Shown here in pieces: positions 15,304 to 25,543 of a stretch of 64,000 nt of DNA. The stretch is from Marinobacter nauticus. GTDB taxonomy: Bacteria; Pseudomonadota; Gammaproteobacteria; Pseudomonadales; Oleiphilaceae. Location of the stretch: positions 838,631-902,630 of the forward strand of contig NZ_RBJB01000003.1 of the NCBI RefSeq assembly GCF_003634635.1, given 5' to 3'. Under the pieces are notes generated by a model that saw only the letters and a list, made by a program, of their open reading frames with translations, was not told the DNA's origin and did not search any database. Within the stretch, counting starts at the first letter, position 1; every line of letters starts with the position of its first letter. A program made the position numbers and the translations under genes.

Positions 15304-17295
15304 TTACGTGTCTGCGGCAAATGGTCTGCCAAGATGGTAGCCCATGGCGCCGTCAATACCCAGCCTACAGAGTACCGAGTATTCCGCCGCGGTCTCTACT
15401 CCCGTAGCGTACACCTTCACCCCCCGACTGTGGGCAATACCCACAACCGACTCCAGCCAGAACCGGTTTTCATCATGACGGTCCAGGTTATGGATGAAGC
15501 TGTGATCAATCCGAACGGCCCTGAACGGCAGCCGCTTGAGATAACTGAACGGCACGCCGCCCACTCCGAACCGGTCAACCAGCACCGGTACACCAAGCCG
15601 CGACAACTCTCTTACCAGAGAGCTGACGGCTTTGCGGTGATGCTGAATGGTCACTTCGGCAATACCAACCCACAAGCGCCCGGCTGTGCGCCCAGCCCGG
15701 GTAACCATGGTCAGCAGATCGTCACGGAAGCTATCAGACGCGATCGAATTACTACCCAGCGATACCGCCAGCCGCCGCTCCGGGTGGCGTTCAAGACACT
15801 CCAGCGCCCGGGTAAGCAGCATACGGTCGATATCGCTCACCAGCCCTAATCGCTCGGCCATGGGTACGAACAAACCGGCTTTCAGCGGCCCTTCTGCAGA
15901 CTCAATACGGGAGAACACCTGATAATGGACCAGTGTCTGCCCCTCACCATGCACCATGGGCTGGAGCCAGAGAGACAGCTTATCTTCCCGAATCGCCTGG
16001 GTAATGATCGTGCGCCAGGTCTCCATATTGTGATGGTTCTCAACACCGGAATCGGGTAGCAGCAGGCTGCACGAGTCCCCCCTTTGCTGGGCGGCCCTGA
16101 GAGCTTCATCGGCGGCGGCCAACAAGACCCTGATGCCATCACCGGGCCTGGCCACCGCCAGGCCAGCATGAACATGAGCGTCCATCGGGGCAGAGAGGTC
16201 GGAGTAGATGCCATCCAGCTCCCGGACCAGCTGCTCGGCCCAGATTCGCACGTCCGCTGCCGAGGCACCGGGCACAAACACCGCAAATTCAGCACCGGTT
16301 CTGCGCCCGGCAAAGGATTCGGCATGTCGGGCGACAAACGCCCGGATGCCACCGGCCACCTGGCGCAACAACCGGTCCCCCTCGTCCCGGCCATAGGCCA
16401 GGTTATAATCTGCAAAATAGGTCAGCTGCAGCATGATCAGAACGCCAGGCGCCGACTTCTCTTCCGATTCCACTTCCACCTTCATGCGTTGGTCAAAGGC
16501 GCTGCGGCTCGCCAGCCCCGTCACCGGATCTTCATTGTTCACGCGCCGCAAGTGCTGGATAAGCTTGCCCTGCCCCTCAAACAACTGGCCCAGGTCATCC
16601 GCCATCTGGTTCATAGCCTCTGTCACCCGGTTCAGCTCCCGGGTGGAGCGAATACTCACTCGCTTCCGGAAATCCCGCTGGCCAAGGGCCCGGGCCTGGG
16701 CCTCGACCTCTTTCAGGGGCCTCAAAGTCCTCCGGAGTAACAGAAACAGCCCCAGCAAGCCGCCAGTGGCGATCACCAGGGCCGACAACAGCAGCCCCAG
16801 AGAAATATGCCAGAGGTCGTCGTAGGCCCTCCCGGGATGACTCACCACCCGTACCTTGCCCAACCGGCTCCAGCCTCTGACCACCTCCGCTTCCGCCACC
16901 GGCAAGGGCAGTGCCGCCAGGGAAACAAACCACTCTGGCGCGCGGTTAGCCTGCAGCGGCATGCGCCGACCGGCAATCATCTCGCCATCGTGCCCAAGAT
17001 ATTCAACAGCCAGGTAACGACCACTGTCGAATACCGCATCAATCAGTGACGCCGAGGCCACCGGATCAGAACCGTCAATGGCATTGGACAGCGAAAGCCC
17101 GGTAGCGGTGGCACCATCGCGGGCATGAGCGGACAGTTGATCGGCAACATAGCCCCGGAAATAGCCATAGCTGGTCACGAACGCAACCACCAGCGTGAGC
17201 GTCAGCAGAGTGCCGGCGAATAGCAACAGCAAGGTCTGCAAGGTAATTTCCCCTCGCTGCCTGCGGTTATAAAAGTTGTCGAGCATCCCTGCCAT
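15304..17295 (-). CDS. LapD-like c-di-GMP receptor with degenerate GGDEF-EAL
   Basis: A 663-residue inner-membrane protein: helix near residue 20-40, a periplasmic LapD/MoxY-type domain with the family's RGWSRLGKVRVVSHPG loop, a second helix near 165-190, HAMP, GGDEF and EAL domains. The cyclase motif is degraded (GGDEF reads RTGAEF) and the EAL signature is replaced (LWLQPMV, then VFSRIES where EALxR would be), so neither synthesis nor hydrolysis is expected. That is the design of LapD, which binds c-di-GMP in the EAL domain and holds a periplasmic protease. It is distinct from the lapG-linked LapD elsewhere in the window. The annotated ATG is one of several clustered starts (GTG, ATG, ATG). 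Confidence 0.85.
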   Translation of the reverse strand: MAGMLDNFYNRRQRGEITLQTLLLLFAGTLLTLTLVVAFVTSYGYFRGYVADQLSAHARDGATATGLSLSNAIDGSDPVASASLIDAVFDSGRYLAVEYLGHDGEMIAGRRMPLQANRAPEWFVSLAALPLPVAEAEVVRGWSRLGKVRVVSHPGRAYDDLWHISLGLLLSALVIATGGLLGLFLLLRRTLRPLKEVEAQARALGQRDFRKRVSIRSTRELNRVTEAMNQMADDLGQLFEGQGKLIQHLRRVNNEDPVTGLASRSAFDQRMKVEVESEEKSAPGVLIMLQLTYFADYNLAYGRDEGDRLLRQVAGGIRAFVARHAESFAGRRTGAEFAVFVPGASAADVRIWAEQLVRELDGIYSDLSAPMDAHVHAGLAVARPGDGIRVLLAAADEALRAAQQRGDSCSLLLPDSGVENHHNMETWRTIITQAIREDKLSLWLQPMVHGEGQTLVHYQVFSRIESAEGPLKAGLFVPMAERLGLVSDIDRMLLTRALECLERHPERRLAVSLGSNSIASDSFRDDLLTMVTRAGRTAGRLWVGIAEVTIQHHRKAVSSLVRELSRLGVPVLVDRFGVGGVPFSYLKRLPFRAVRIDHSFIHNLDRHDENRFWLESVVGIAHSRGVKVYATGVETAAEYSVLCRLGIDGAMGYHLGRPFAADT

Positions 17296-17508
17296 CACAT
17301 CGGGGCTCCATCAGAGAAACGAGTATCAGGTTACCTGTGATCCGGGCCGCAGAGTTGACAAACATTTACATAGCGCAACCTACGCCCACAACATTAAACA
17401 CTATAGACTCTACACAAGGACCATAAAGCCTCTGTATAACTCATAAATGGCAAAAATTCGCGCAGACGGATATCGCGATCAACAATTGGACAGACAGGCC
17501 GGAGCACC

Positions 17509-19122
17509 ATGAACGACGAAAGCCAGAAAGAGAAACTCAGGCAGCATTTCGCCCGCCGTGTCACCACCCAGGCCCGGGTGGTGCTTGATACCTGGCAGAA
17601 AATCCGCGACGACCGCAGTCAGGCGCCAGCCCACCGGGACGATCTGACTGCCGCAGCCGACAAACTCGTTCGTTATGCCCGGCGTTTCGAGATGGACAGC
17701 CACGCGGCTGCCGGCGAGTTGATCCTGTCCCTGTTGACGGACTGGCATCAGGACACCCCCCTGGACGATGCCAAAGCCAAGGCACTGGAAGATGCCACCG
17801 AGAATCTGCGCCTGTCCACCCAGCGGCGCACCGACCAGGACACCTCCAGCGCCCCCCAGCAGTATCGTCGCACGCCAGTTTATATTGCCCTGTCGAACGA
17901 AGAGATGGCCTCACGACTGATCCGGCAACTGGAATTTTTCGGTTTTCGCGCTTCCGCCTTTAGTGCATCAGCAGACCTGATTGAGGCCTGTGCGCTCAGC
18001 AAACCGGAAACTATCCTGATGGATGTAAGCTTCGGCGGCAGAGATAATGACGGCATTGCGACCGTGGAACAGTTACAGGAGCAACACGACACTCCGATCC
18101 CCATCATTTTCGTCAGCGACGAGGACGGCAGCATCGAAACCCGGCTGCGCGCCTCGCGCTGCGGCGGGGAGGAGTTCTTCTACCCGGCGGTGGACCCCGG
18201 CCAACTGATAGAAAAGATCGAAACCTATACCCACGGCAACACTGTCGAGCCCTACAAGGTGCTGGTCCTGGACGATTCCCGGGCCCAGGCCAAATACATG
18301 GAAACGGTATTGAAAAAGGCGGGAATGACCGCTCACATCATCACCGACCCGATGCAAATCATTCATGCCCTGGAGGAGTTCTCGCCGGAAATCATCATCC
18401 TGGACATGTACATGCCCGGCTGCACCGGCATGGAGATTGCCCGTGTCATCCGCCAGCAGGATCGTTTCCACAGTGTTCCCATCATTTACCTGTCGGCGGA
18501 AGAGGACGTCAGCAAACAGCTGCACGCCATGAGCCTGGGTGGTGACGACTTCCTGACCAAGCCCATCGATCCCAAGCACCTGATTGCGACCCTGCACAAC
18601 CGGGGTCGGCGAGCCCGCTCACTGCTGGCACTGATGATCCGCGACAGCCTGACCGGCCTGTTCAATCACACCCACACCCTGCATCTGCTGGAGCAGGAAA
18701 TCGTGCGTGCGCGCCAGAAAGATCAGCCCATGTGCTTTGCCATGATCGATATCGACTTCTTCAAGAAGGTAAACGACACCTTTGGCCACCCGATTGGCGA
18801 CCGGATTCTGCGCAGCCTGTCCATGTTCCTAAAGCAACGTCTGCGCAAGACCGATCATATTGGCCGCTACGGTGGAGAAGAGTTCGCCATCATCCTGCCG
18901 AACACCCGCCCGGGCGATGCCCGCAATGTCCTCAACGAAATTCGTGAGCGCTTCTCCGAGCTGACCCAGCAGGCCGGCGACCGGGAATTCAATGTCACCT
19001 TCAGTTGCGGTATTGCCGACTGGCAGGGTGAAACCGCCCAGGCCCTGTGCGAGCGTGCAGACCGCGCCCTGTATACGTCCAAGGAGCACGGCCGCAACTG
19101 CGTGACCCTGGCCGAGACCTGA
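17509..19122 (+). CDS. PleD-like diguanylate cyclase response regulator
   Basis: A 537-residue cytoplasmic protein with a helical N-terminal region (about 1-115), two receiver domains and a GGDEF domain. The first receiver keeps the phosphoacceptor-like LMDVSF but lacks the acidic pair, so it is probably an adaptor. The second is complete (LVLDDS, ILDMYMPG, and the conserved lysine in FLTKPID). The cyclase half has an intact RYGGEEF active site with the product-inhibition I-site RKTD five residues before it, so it should make c-di-GMP and be feedback-limited. It diverges from the LapD-like receptor gene, which suggests a functional link. A GC-rich hairpin without a T-run follows the stop. Confidence 0.9.
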   Translation: MNDESQKEKLRQHFARRVTTQARVVLDTWQKIRDDRSQAPAHRDDLTAAADKLVRYARRFEMDSHAAAGELILSLLTDWHQDTPLDDAKAKALEDATENLRLSTQRRTDQDTSSAPQQYRRTPVYIALSNEEMASRLIRQLEFFGFRASAFSASADLIEACALSKPETILMDVSFGGRDNDGIATVEQLQEQHDTPIPIIFVSDEDGSIETRLRASRCGGEEFFYPAVDPGQLIEKIETYTHGNTVEPYKVLVLDDSRAQAKYMETVLKKAGMTAHIITDPMQIIHALEEFSPEIIILDMYMPGCTGMEIARVIRQQDRFHSVPIIYLSAEEDVSKQLHAMSLGGDDFLTKPIDPKHLIATLHNRGRRARSLLALMIRDSLTGLFNHTHTLHLLEQEIVRARQKDQPMCFAMIDIDFFKKVNDTFGHPIGDRILRSLSMFLKQRLRKTDHIGRYGGEEFAIILPNTRPGDARNVLNEIRERFSELTQQAGDREFNVTFSCGIADWQGETAQALCERADRALYTSKEHGRNCVTLAET

Positions 19123-19377
19123 CCTTCCGGGCCGGGCAATCGCCCGGCCCATGAAACCAATGTCGAATACCGACATTCACCGCCATGATCAACAATGATT
19201 GTCATCAACGAAATGTCATCGCGTGACAGCAGGTTGCTGTGTAACCTTTTCAGAGCAATGGACAACCGGCAGGATTGTCAAAAAGTGTTGATCTGGGGAT
19301 AACAAGCACGCACCATTGGGGTAACGTGCCGTCATCTTCGGCGATCCTGTTAAAAAACCATCAAGGCAGACAGAACC

Positions 19378-19818
19378 ATGTCGACCATTCTTGTGCTCCA
19401 CGGCCCGAACCTGAATATGCTCGGAACCCGAGAGCCCGAGGTCTATGGCCACGAGACCCTGGCCGATATAGACGACCGCTTGCGCAGCAAGGCGGCTGAG
19501 AAAGGCCATCATCTGTTACACCTGCAGTCAAACGCGGAATATGAATTGATAGAAAGAGTGCACGAAGCCAGGGCTGAAGGGGTGGATTTCATCATCATCA
19601 ATCCCGCCGCCTTCACCCACACCAGCGTGGCCCTTCGGGATGCCATGCTGGCGTCGGGCATTCCCTTTATTGAAGTGCATCTTTCAAACGTGCATGCGCG
19701 GGAACCTTTCCGCCATCACTCTTATTTTTCAGATATCGCCGAAGGCGTTATCTGCGGGCTGGGCAGCCAGGGCTACGATCTCGCCCTGAAGGCGGCCCTG
19801 CAACGAATTCACCGATAG
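19378..19818 (+). CDS. aroQ: 3-dehydroquinate dehydratase, type II
   Basis: A 146-residue enzyme of the shikimate pathway, the dodecameric type II form. The active-site loop [17 protein letters not shown], the [17 protein letters not shown] motif and [17 protein letters not shown] with the catalytic histidine are all present. It heads the aroQ-accB-accC-prmA string, which is conserved in Pseudomonas and relatives, with 26 bases to accB. Confidence 0.97.
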   Translation: MSTILVLHGPNLNMLGTREPEVYGHETLADIDDRLRSKAAEKGHHLLHLQSNAEYELIERVHEARAEGVDFIIINPAAFTHTSVALRDAMLASGIPFIEVHLSNVHAREPFRHHSYFSDIAEGVICGLGSQGYDLALKAALQRIHR

Positions 19819-19844
19819 AACACAGAAACGGGACTGGAACAGTT

Positions 19845-20315
19845 ATGGATATTCGCAAAATCAAGAAACTCATTGAGCTCCTTGAGGAATCAGACGTCGA
19901 AGAACTGGAGATCCAGGAAGGCGACGATTCGGTTCGCATTTCCCGCCGTCGCGAGCCCGCCGCCGGTGGACATTACGTCAGCCATTACGCGGCACCAGCC
20001 CCCCAGGCCGCTGCCCCGGCTCCGGCACCCGCGGCTGATGCCGCCCCGGCTGCGGAATCCTCGGCTCCGGCAGCCCCCTCTGGCCACGCCGTGAAATCCC
20101 CGATGGTTGGCACCTTCTACCGTGCGCCGTCCCCCACCGCCAGCTCCTTTGTTGAAGTGGGCCAGAAAGTAAACGTGGGTGACGTGATCTGTATCGTTGA
20201 AGCCATGAAGATGATGAACCAGATCGAAGCCGACAAGGCCGGTACCGTTACCGAAATCCTGGTCGAAAATGGCCAGCCGGTTGAGTTTGACCAGCCCCTG
20301 GTCGTCATTTCCTGA
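19845..20315 (+). CDS. accB: Biotin carboxyl carrier protein of acetyl-CoA carboxylase
   Basis: A 156-residue carrier. The N-terminal helix ([19 protein letters not shown]) is followed by a long Ala/Pro linker and the C-terminal biotinyl domain with the biotin-accepting lysine in [10 protein letters not shown]. Length matches E. coli AccB (156). It sits 18 bases ahead of accC, as in most gammaproteobacteria, so the two subunits of the first fatty-acid synthesis step are co-expressed. Confidence 0.98.
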   Translation: MDIRKIKKLIELLEESDVEELEIQEGDDSVRISRRREPAAGGHYVSHYAAPAPQAAAPAPAPAADAAPAAESSAPAAPSGHAVKSPMVGTFYRAPSPTASSFVEVGQKVNVGDVICIVEAMKMMNQIEADKAGTVTEILVENGQPVEFDQPLVVIS

Positions 20316-20333
20316 ATTCGGTGATTGCTAACC

Positions 20334-21680
20334 ATGGCCATGTTAGAAAAAGTTCTGATCGCAAACCGCGGTGAAATCGCCCTGCGTATTCTCCGCGCGT
20401 GCAAGGAGCTGGGCATCAAAACCGTTGCGGTACACTCCCAGGTAGACCGCGACCTGATGCACGTTCGCCTTGCCGACGAATCTGTCTGCATTGGCCCAAA
20501 CAGTGCCACAGACAGCTACCTCAATATCCCGACCATCATCAGCGCCGCTGAAGTGACCGATTCGGTGGGTATCCACCCCGGTTACGGTTTCCTGGCCGAG
20601 AATGCCGACTTCGCTGAGCAGGTCGAGAAAAGCGGTTTCCGCTTTATCGGCCCCCGTGCAGAGACCATCCGCCTGATGGGTAACAAGGTGTCCGCCATCG
20701 AAGCCATGAAAAAGGCCGGCGTACCCACAGTTCCCGGCTCCGACGGCCCGCTGACGGACGACGACGAACGCACCCTCAAGCTGGCGAAGCAGATTGGCTA
20801 CCCGGTGATGATCAAGGCGGCCTCTGGTGGTGGTGGCCGAGGCATGCAGGTGGTGCACTCTGAAGCCGCCCTGCTGAAAGCAGTACAGATCACCCAGAGC
20901 GAAGCCAAGAATGCCTTCGGCGATCCCACCGTGTATCTGGAGAAGTTCCTGGAAACCCCACGCCACGTGGAAGTCCAGGTTCTGGCCGACATGCACGGCA
21001 ACGTCATCCATCTGGGTGACCGGGACTGCTCTATGCAGCGCCGCAACCAGAAGGTCATTGAAGAAGCGCCGGCGCCAAACATCAACCAGGAATCCCGCGA
21101 GCGAACGCTCAAGGCCTGCGTGGATGCCTGCAAGGAAATCGGCTACGTCGGCGCCGGCACCTTCGAATTCCTGTATCAGGACGGCGAGTTCTACTTCATT
21201 GAAATGAACACGCGGGTACAGGTTGAGCATCCGGTCTCTGAGATGGTCACTGGCGTGGACATTGTGCGCGAGCAGCTGCGTATTGCCAGCGGTCTGCCAC
21301 TGCAATACAGCCAGGACCAGATCCACATTTCCGGCCATGCCATTGAATGCCGGATCAACGCCGAAGACCCGAAAACCTTCGTGCCCAGCCCTGGCAAGAT
21401 CAGTCATTTCCACGCTCCTGGCGGCAACGGCATCCGCGTGGATTCCCACCTTTACAGCGGCTACACCGTACCGCCGTATTACGATTCCCTGGTGGCCAAA
21501 CTGATTACCTGGGGCGACGACCGGGAGATCGCCCGCCGGCGCATGAAGAATGCGCTGGACGAAATGCTGGTCGAGGGCATCAAGACCAACCAACCCCTGC
21601 ATCGAAAACTGGTACGCGATGGTGGCTTTAAACAGGTAGACTTCACCATCCACTACCTTGAGAAACTGATGCGGGATTAA
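20334..21680 (+). CDS. accC: Biotin carboxylase subunit of acetyl-CoA carboxylase
   Basis: A 448-residue ATP-grasp enzyme that carboxylates the biotin of AccB. The N terminus [18 protein letters not shown], the glycine loop [14 protein letters not shown], and the catalytic region [16 protein letters not shown] with the conserved glutamates and arginine are intact. Two ATG codons two residues apart are possible; the first is used because a GGTGA ribosome-binding site is nine bases upstream, although the second gives the usual [12 protein letters not shown] beginning. Confidence 0.98.
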   Translation: MAMLEKVLIANRGEIALRILRACKELGIKTVAVHSQVDRDLMHVRLADESVCIGPNSATDSYLNIPTIISAAEVTDSVGIHPGYGFLAENADFAEQVEKSGFRFIGPRAETIRLMGNKVSAIEAMKKAGVPTVPGSDGPLTDDDERTLKLAKQIGYPVMIKAASGGGGRGMQVVHSEAALLKAVQITQSEAKNAFGDPTVYLEKFLETPRHVEVQVLADMHGNVIHLGDRDCSMQRRNQKVIEEAPAPNINQESRERTLKACVDACKEIGYVGAGTFEFLYQDGEFYFIEMNTRVQVEHPVSEMVTGVDIVREQLRIASGLPLQYSQDQIHISGHAIECRINAEDPKTFVPSPGKISHFHAPGGNGIRVDSHLYSGYTVPPYYDSLVAKLITWGDDREIARRRMKNALDEMLVEGIKTNQPLHRKLVRDGGFKQVDFTIHYLEKLMRD

Positions 21681-21682
21681 CC

Positions 21683-22579
21683 ATGCCCTGGATACAACTC
21701 CAGATTCCAGCTGATCCGGACACTGCGGATCAGCTGGAAGATCTGTTAATGGAAATGGGCGCCGATGCCGTTTCCATGGAAGACGCCGCCGACCAGCCGC
21801 TGTACGAGCCCGACCCGGGCACCACCCCCCTCTGGAGCCAGACCACCGTCACTGGCCTGTTCCAGTCTGATCGCAATATCGAACAGTTACTGGCGGAGAT
21901 TCGCGACGCCTGGCACCAGCAGACCCAACAGTCTTTGGCCGACATTGACGTTACCCTGGTGGAAGACAAGGACTGGGAGCGGGCCTGGATGGACGACTTC
22001 CACCCGCTGCAGTTCGGTGAACGCCTGTGGATTGTGCCCAGCTGGCACGAGGCGCCAGATCCGGACGCCGCCAACCTGTTGCTCGACCCCGGCCTGGCTT
22101 TCGGCACCGGCACCCACCCGACCACCGCGCTGTGCCTGGAATGGCTTGACGGCCAGGATGTCGCGGGCAAGCAAGTGACCGACTACGGTTGTGGCTCCGG
22201 CATTCTGGGCCTGGCCGCCCTGTTACTGGGGGCAGAACATGTCGTTGGCGTGGATACCGATCCCCAAGCCCTGGAAGCCAGCCGTGACAACGCCCGCCGG
22301 AATGGCGTTGAAGATAACCGCCTGGATTTGTACCTGCCCGGCAACGATCCGGACACCCGAGCCGATATCATGTTGGCCAATATCCTTGCCCAGCCGCTGA
22401 TCGGCCTGGCACCGAGACTGGCCGAACTGACCAGGCCCGGCGGGGATCTGGTACTGTCCGGCATCCTGTTCAATCAGGCCCGTGACGTGATGGAAGCCTA
22501 TGAGCCCTGGTTCATCATGGACGAACCGGAACAGAAGGAAGACTGGATACGCCTCACAGGACGGCGCAAGGACGGATGA
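21683..22579 (+). CDS. prmA: Ribosomal protein L11 methyltransferase
   Basis: A 298-residue SAM-dependent enzyme that trimethylates ribosomal protein L11. The N-terminal substrate-recognition domain is about residues 1-120; the Rossmann domain carries DYGCGSGILGLAAL (SAM-binding motif I) near residue 170 and the N6-type motif MLANILAQPLIGLAP near 230. It begins two bases after the accC stop, consistent with translation coupling. Confidence 0.96.
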   Translation: MPWIQLQIPADPDTADQLEDLLMEMGADAVSMEDAADQPLYEPDPGTTPLWSQTTVTGLFQSDRNIEQLLAEIRDAWHQQTQQSLADIDVTLVEDKDWERAWMDDFHPLQFGERLWIVPSWHEAPDPDAANLLLDPGLAFGTGTHPTTALCLEWLDGQDVAGKQVTDYGCGSGILGLAALLLGAEHVVGVDTDPQALEASRDNARRNGVEDNRLDLYLPGNDPDTRADIMLANILAQPLIGLAPRLAELTRPGGDLVLSGILFNQARDVMEAYEPWFIMDEPEQKEDWIRLTGRRKDG

Positions 22580-22652
22580 CGACACAGGCGTTTATGTCTA
22601 AACTGCCTCCATCGTAGTGATCGACCAGAGATCGAGCTTTCAGGAACGAAGC

Positions 22653-23918
22653 ATGACCCAGAGCAGCCTGCAGACCCAATGCCCCAACTGTGAGACCCGT
22701 TTCCGGGTAACAGACGAACAGCTGAGCGTCGCCAGGGGCAAGGTACGCTGCGGGAACTGCATGAAGATTTTCAATGCGGTCGAACACCAGGTGGTCTCTG
22801 GCAAAGATAATGCCGGGGCCCGCCCGTCGCCCTCATCATCTGGCTCTGAAACCGGAGCACCCAGGCCCGGCCGGTTCGACGATGAAGAGGAACTGATCTT
22901 TGCGGACAACCCCGAGGAAGATGCCACCGAAGGCCGCTATGCCGGCAGCAAACTGACGTTCTCAGATGATGAGCTCAGCGACAGCTTCCGCAATTTCGAC
23001 GAGCCCGAGGAATCCGGCTTCAGCGACGACGGCCTGACGCCGGAAAACCAGAATATCGACGAGAGCTGGGCCGAAGCCATGCTCAACGACGACGAGCCCG
23101 CGAAGCCATCGGCTCAGCCAGAATCAGCGAAGCCTCAGCGCCCTGCCCCGGCGCAGCCCGAACCGGAACAGGCATCGCCTCAGACGTCCCCTGCTGCCGA
23201 AACACGGCCGGAGCCGCTTCGCCGTGAGGACAGCGAGTCCGATGAAACAACCCTACCCGCCAAGGAGACCTCTTCAGCGGAGCCGTCCACGGAACCGGAT
23301 ATCACGGACCTCAGCCTGGCGGATGACGATCGCGTGGGCGACCCGATTGTCAGCCGTACCCGCAAGCAAGCGGCGCCAGACACCCTCTACCATGACCTGC
23401 GACGGGATCCTGTATCCGTCGGTAACGGCGGAGGCCGGCTCAGAACCGTATTCTGGGCACTGGCGGTGCTGTCCCTGTTGGGCGTACTGATTGCCCAGGT
23501 TACCTGGTACCAGTTTGACCGGCTTTCTGCCATCCCCCAGCTCCGACCGTTCTACGAGAAGGGCTGCGAGATTGCCGGATGCGAACTCAAACCCCTGGTG
23601 AATGTCGAGGCTATCCAGAGCCGTAAACTGGTGGTGCGTACCGACCCGGAGAACCGGGATCAACTCATTGTCGATGCCGTGATTCTCAACCGCGCCGGCT
23701 TTGAGCAGCCGTTCCCGGCGATAGCTCTGACCTTCTCCAACCTCAATGGCGATGTGGTGGCCCAAAGCACCTTTACGCCAGAAGAGTACCTGGCCGGTGA
23801 GGCCGCAGAACTTGCCAGCATGCCGGTAGAGACGCCGGTGCGGATCGCCATCCGGATACGCGACCCCGGACGGGATGCCGTCAACTACAACCTGAGCTTT
23901 CGTCCCTGGGCGCCTTGA
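22653..23918 (+). CDS. Zinc-ribbon and DUF3426 membrane protein
   Basis: A 421-residue protein with an MJ0042-type zinc ribbon at the N terminus (CPNCETRFRVTDEQL then VRCGNCMKIF), a long acidic Pro/Glu-rich disordered linker, one transmembrane helix near residues 265-285 (FWALAVLSLLGVLIAQVTWY) and a C-terminal DUF3426 domain (about 300-420). The ATG used has an AGGA site and gives the zinc ribbon at the normal distance from the N terminus. It is a common neighbour of prmA and dusB-fis. Function is not established; the layout implies a cytoplasmic sensor or binding module joined to a periplasmic domain. Confidence 0.85.
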   Translation: MTQSSLQTQCPNCETRFRVTDEQLSVARGKVRCGNCMKIFNAVEHQVVSGKDNAGARPSPSSSGSETGAPRPGRFDDEEELIFADNPEEDATEGRYAGSKLTFSDDELSDSFRNFDEPEESGFSDDGLTPENQNIDESWAEAMLNDDEPAKPSAQPESAKPQRPAPAQPEPEQASPQTSPAAETRPEPLRREDSESDETTLPAKETSSAEPSTEPDITDLSLADDDRVGDPIVSRTRKQAAPDTLYHDLRRDPVSVGNGGGRLRTVFWALAVLSLLGVLIAQVTWYQFDRLSAIPQLRPFYEKGCEIAGCELKPLVNVEAIQSRKLVVRTDPENRDQLIVDAVILNRAGFEQPFPAIALTFSNLNGDVVAQSTFTPEEYLAGEAAELASMPVETPVRIAIRIRDPGRDAVNYNLSFRPWAP

Positions 23919-24126
23919 TGCGAATCAATAGCCTTCGGGTCGACAGTTGACAGCGCAAAAGTCAACCAGAAAGCGCGAAAAATAATCAATTTTTTAACGC
24001 TTTCGCCCCTTCAATCAGCTTGCCCCCGGCGGTATCATTACCGCCCTTCGGAGACCGGAGCGGTCAGAAATTGAACAACCGCTCCAGCCGAATTTTGCTT
24101 AACCCGCTGTGACACGGACTCAGATC

Positions 24127-25125
24127 ATGCTACCAACGGCAAAAATCGGGCCGTACACCCTGCCCAACCCGCTGATTGTTGCACCCATGGCCGGTGTAAC
24201 CGATCGCCCTTTCCGGCTTTTATGCCGACGAATGGGGGCCGGGCTGGCGGTATCGGAAATGGTCATAGCGGACAGCAAGCTCTGGCATACGCGTAAATCC
24301 CGGACTCGCCTGAATCACGAAGGCGAACCGGAACCCAGATCGGTCCAGATCGCCGGCGGCGACCCCGAGATGCTGGCCGATGCAGCCCGGCAAAACGCTG
24401 AATTCGGTGCTCAGATCATCGACATCAACATGGGGTGTCCGGCCAAGAAAGTCTGCAACAAGGCCGCCGGTTCGGCCCTGATGAAAGACGAGAAGCTGGT
24501 GCGGGAAATTCTGGAAGCCGTGGTGAAGGCGGTGGATGTGCCGGTGACCCTGAAAATGCGAACCGGCTGGGACAGAGACAACCGCAATGCTCCAGTCATC
24601 GCCAGGATGGCGGAAGATGCCGGCATTCAGGCTCTGGCCGTACACGGCCGTACCCGCGCAGACAAGTACAACGGCGACGCGGAGTACGACACCATCGCAG
24701 AGGTCAAGGCCAGCGTTGGCATACCGGTGTTCGCCAACGGCGACATTACCACGCCGGAGAAGGCCCGGCAGGTACTCAGCCATACCGGTGCCGACGGCTT
24801 GCTGATTGGCCGGGGTGCCCAGGGCCGGCCCTGGATTTTCCGGGAGATTCTTCATTATCTGGAAACCGGAGAACACCTGCCCCAACCGCCCATGGATGAA
24901 GTAGAGCGCATTCTGGCCGGGCACCTGGAAGAACTGCACCGTTTCTACGGCGAATTGATGGGCGTGCGTATCGCCAGAAAACACGTGGGCTGGTATCTGC
25001 AGTCCCATGATGACAGCAAACAGTTCCGACAACGCTTCAACGCCATCGATGATGCGCTGGAGCAGAAAGACAGCATCGCACAGTATTTTGCAGGCTTACG
25101 AAATGGAGAGGTATTCGCAGCATGA
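24127..25125 (+). CDS. dusB: tRNA-dihydrouridine synthase B
   Basis: A 332-residue flavoenzyme that reduces specific uridines in tRNA. The N-terminal [12 protein letters not shown], the active-site cysteine region [18 protein letters not shown], the FMN site TLKMRTGWD and the HGRTRADKY motif are family signatures. The ATG is chosen over a GTG six codons earlier because it matches the usual DusB beginning. It overlaps fis by four bases, the universal dusB-fis arrangement, so fis is expressed from this operon. Confidence 0.96.
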   Translation: MLPTAKIGPYTLPNPLIVAPMAGVTDRPFRLLCRRMGAGLAVSEMVIADSKLWHTRKSRTRLNHEGEPEPRSVQIAGGDPEMLADAARQNAEFGAQIIDINMGCPAKKVCNKAAGSALMKDEKLVREILEAVVKAVDVPVTLKMRTGWDRDNRNAPVIARMAEDAGIQALAVHGRTRADKYNGDAEYDTIAEVKASVGIPVFANGDITTPEKARQVLSHTGADGLLIGRGAQGRPWIFREILHYLETGEHLPQPPMDEVERILAGHLEELHRFYGELMGVRIARKHVGWYLQSHDDSKQFRQRFNAIDDALEQKDSIAQYFAGLRNGEVFAA

Positions 25126-25439
25126 CCGCTGAGACTTTGGCAAATCAATCCCTAAGCACCCCGGCCAACGATGATCTGCATCAGTTGCACACGGTAAACC
25201 ACAGCGGCAACAGCGTCACCTTGCGTGACAGCGTAGAAGTAGCCCTAAAGAACTACTTTGAGCAACTCGATGGCGCGCCGGTTACCGACGTGTACCAACT
25301 GGTACTGTCAGAAGTGGAAGCCCCGCTGCTGGAGCAGGTGATGAAATACACCCGCAACAACCAGACCAAGGCCTCCACCATGCTCGGGCTGAATCGCGGC
25401 ACCCTGCGCAAGAAACTCAAGCAATACGGTCTGCTATAA
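25122..25439 (+). CDS. fis: DNA-binding protein Fis
   Basis: A 105-residue nucleoid-associated protein. The C-terminal helix-turn-helix [20 protein letters not shown] is almost identical to that of other Fis proteins. The N-terminal arm is longer than in E. coli (98 residues), as usual in Pseudomonas-like genera. The gene overlaps the dusB stop and is followed by a strong terminator. Confidence 0.97.
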   Translation: MTAETLANQSLSTPANDDLHQLHTVNHSGNSVTLRDSVEVALKNYFEQLDGAPVTDVYQLVLSEVEAPLLEQVMKYTRNNQTKASTMLGLNRGTLRKKLKQYGLL

Positions 25440-25453
25440 TCAGACCTGACCCC

Positions 25454-25495
25454 ACAAGGGCCTCCCGGATGCGTTCGCGAGGCCCTTGTTATTTG
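25454..25495 (+). terminator. fis terminator
   Basis: An 11-base-pair perfect stem (ACAAGGGCCTC with GAGGCCCTTGT) is followed by TATTTG. It is a good hairpin with a weak T-tract, placed 14 bases after the fis stop. Confidence 0.8.
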
Positions 25496-25543
25496 CACCC
25501 AGGCTTACAATCCGGCTTATCTGACCAGCGAAGAAAGTGACCC

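Noticed and set aside
19129..19150. GC-rich hairpin after the PleD-like gene as a terminator
   Set aside because: The stem is good but there is no T-run on either side, so it was not listed as an intrinsic terminator.
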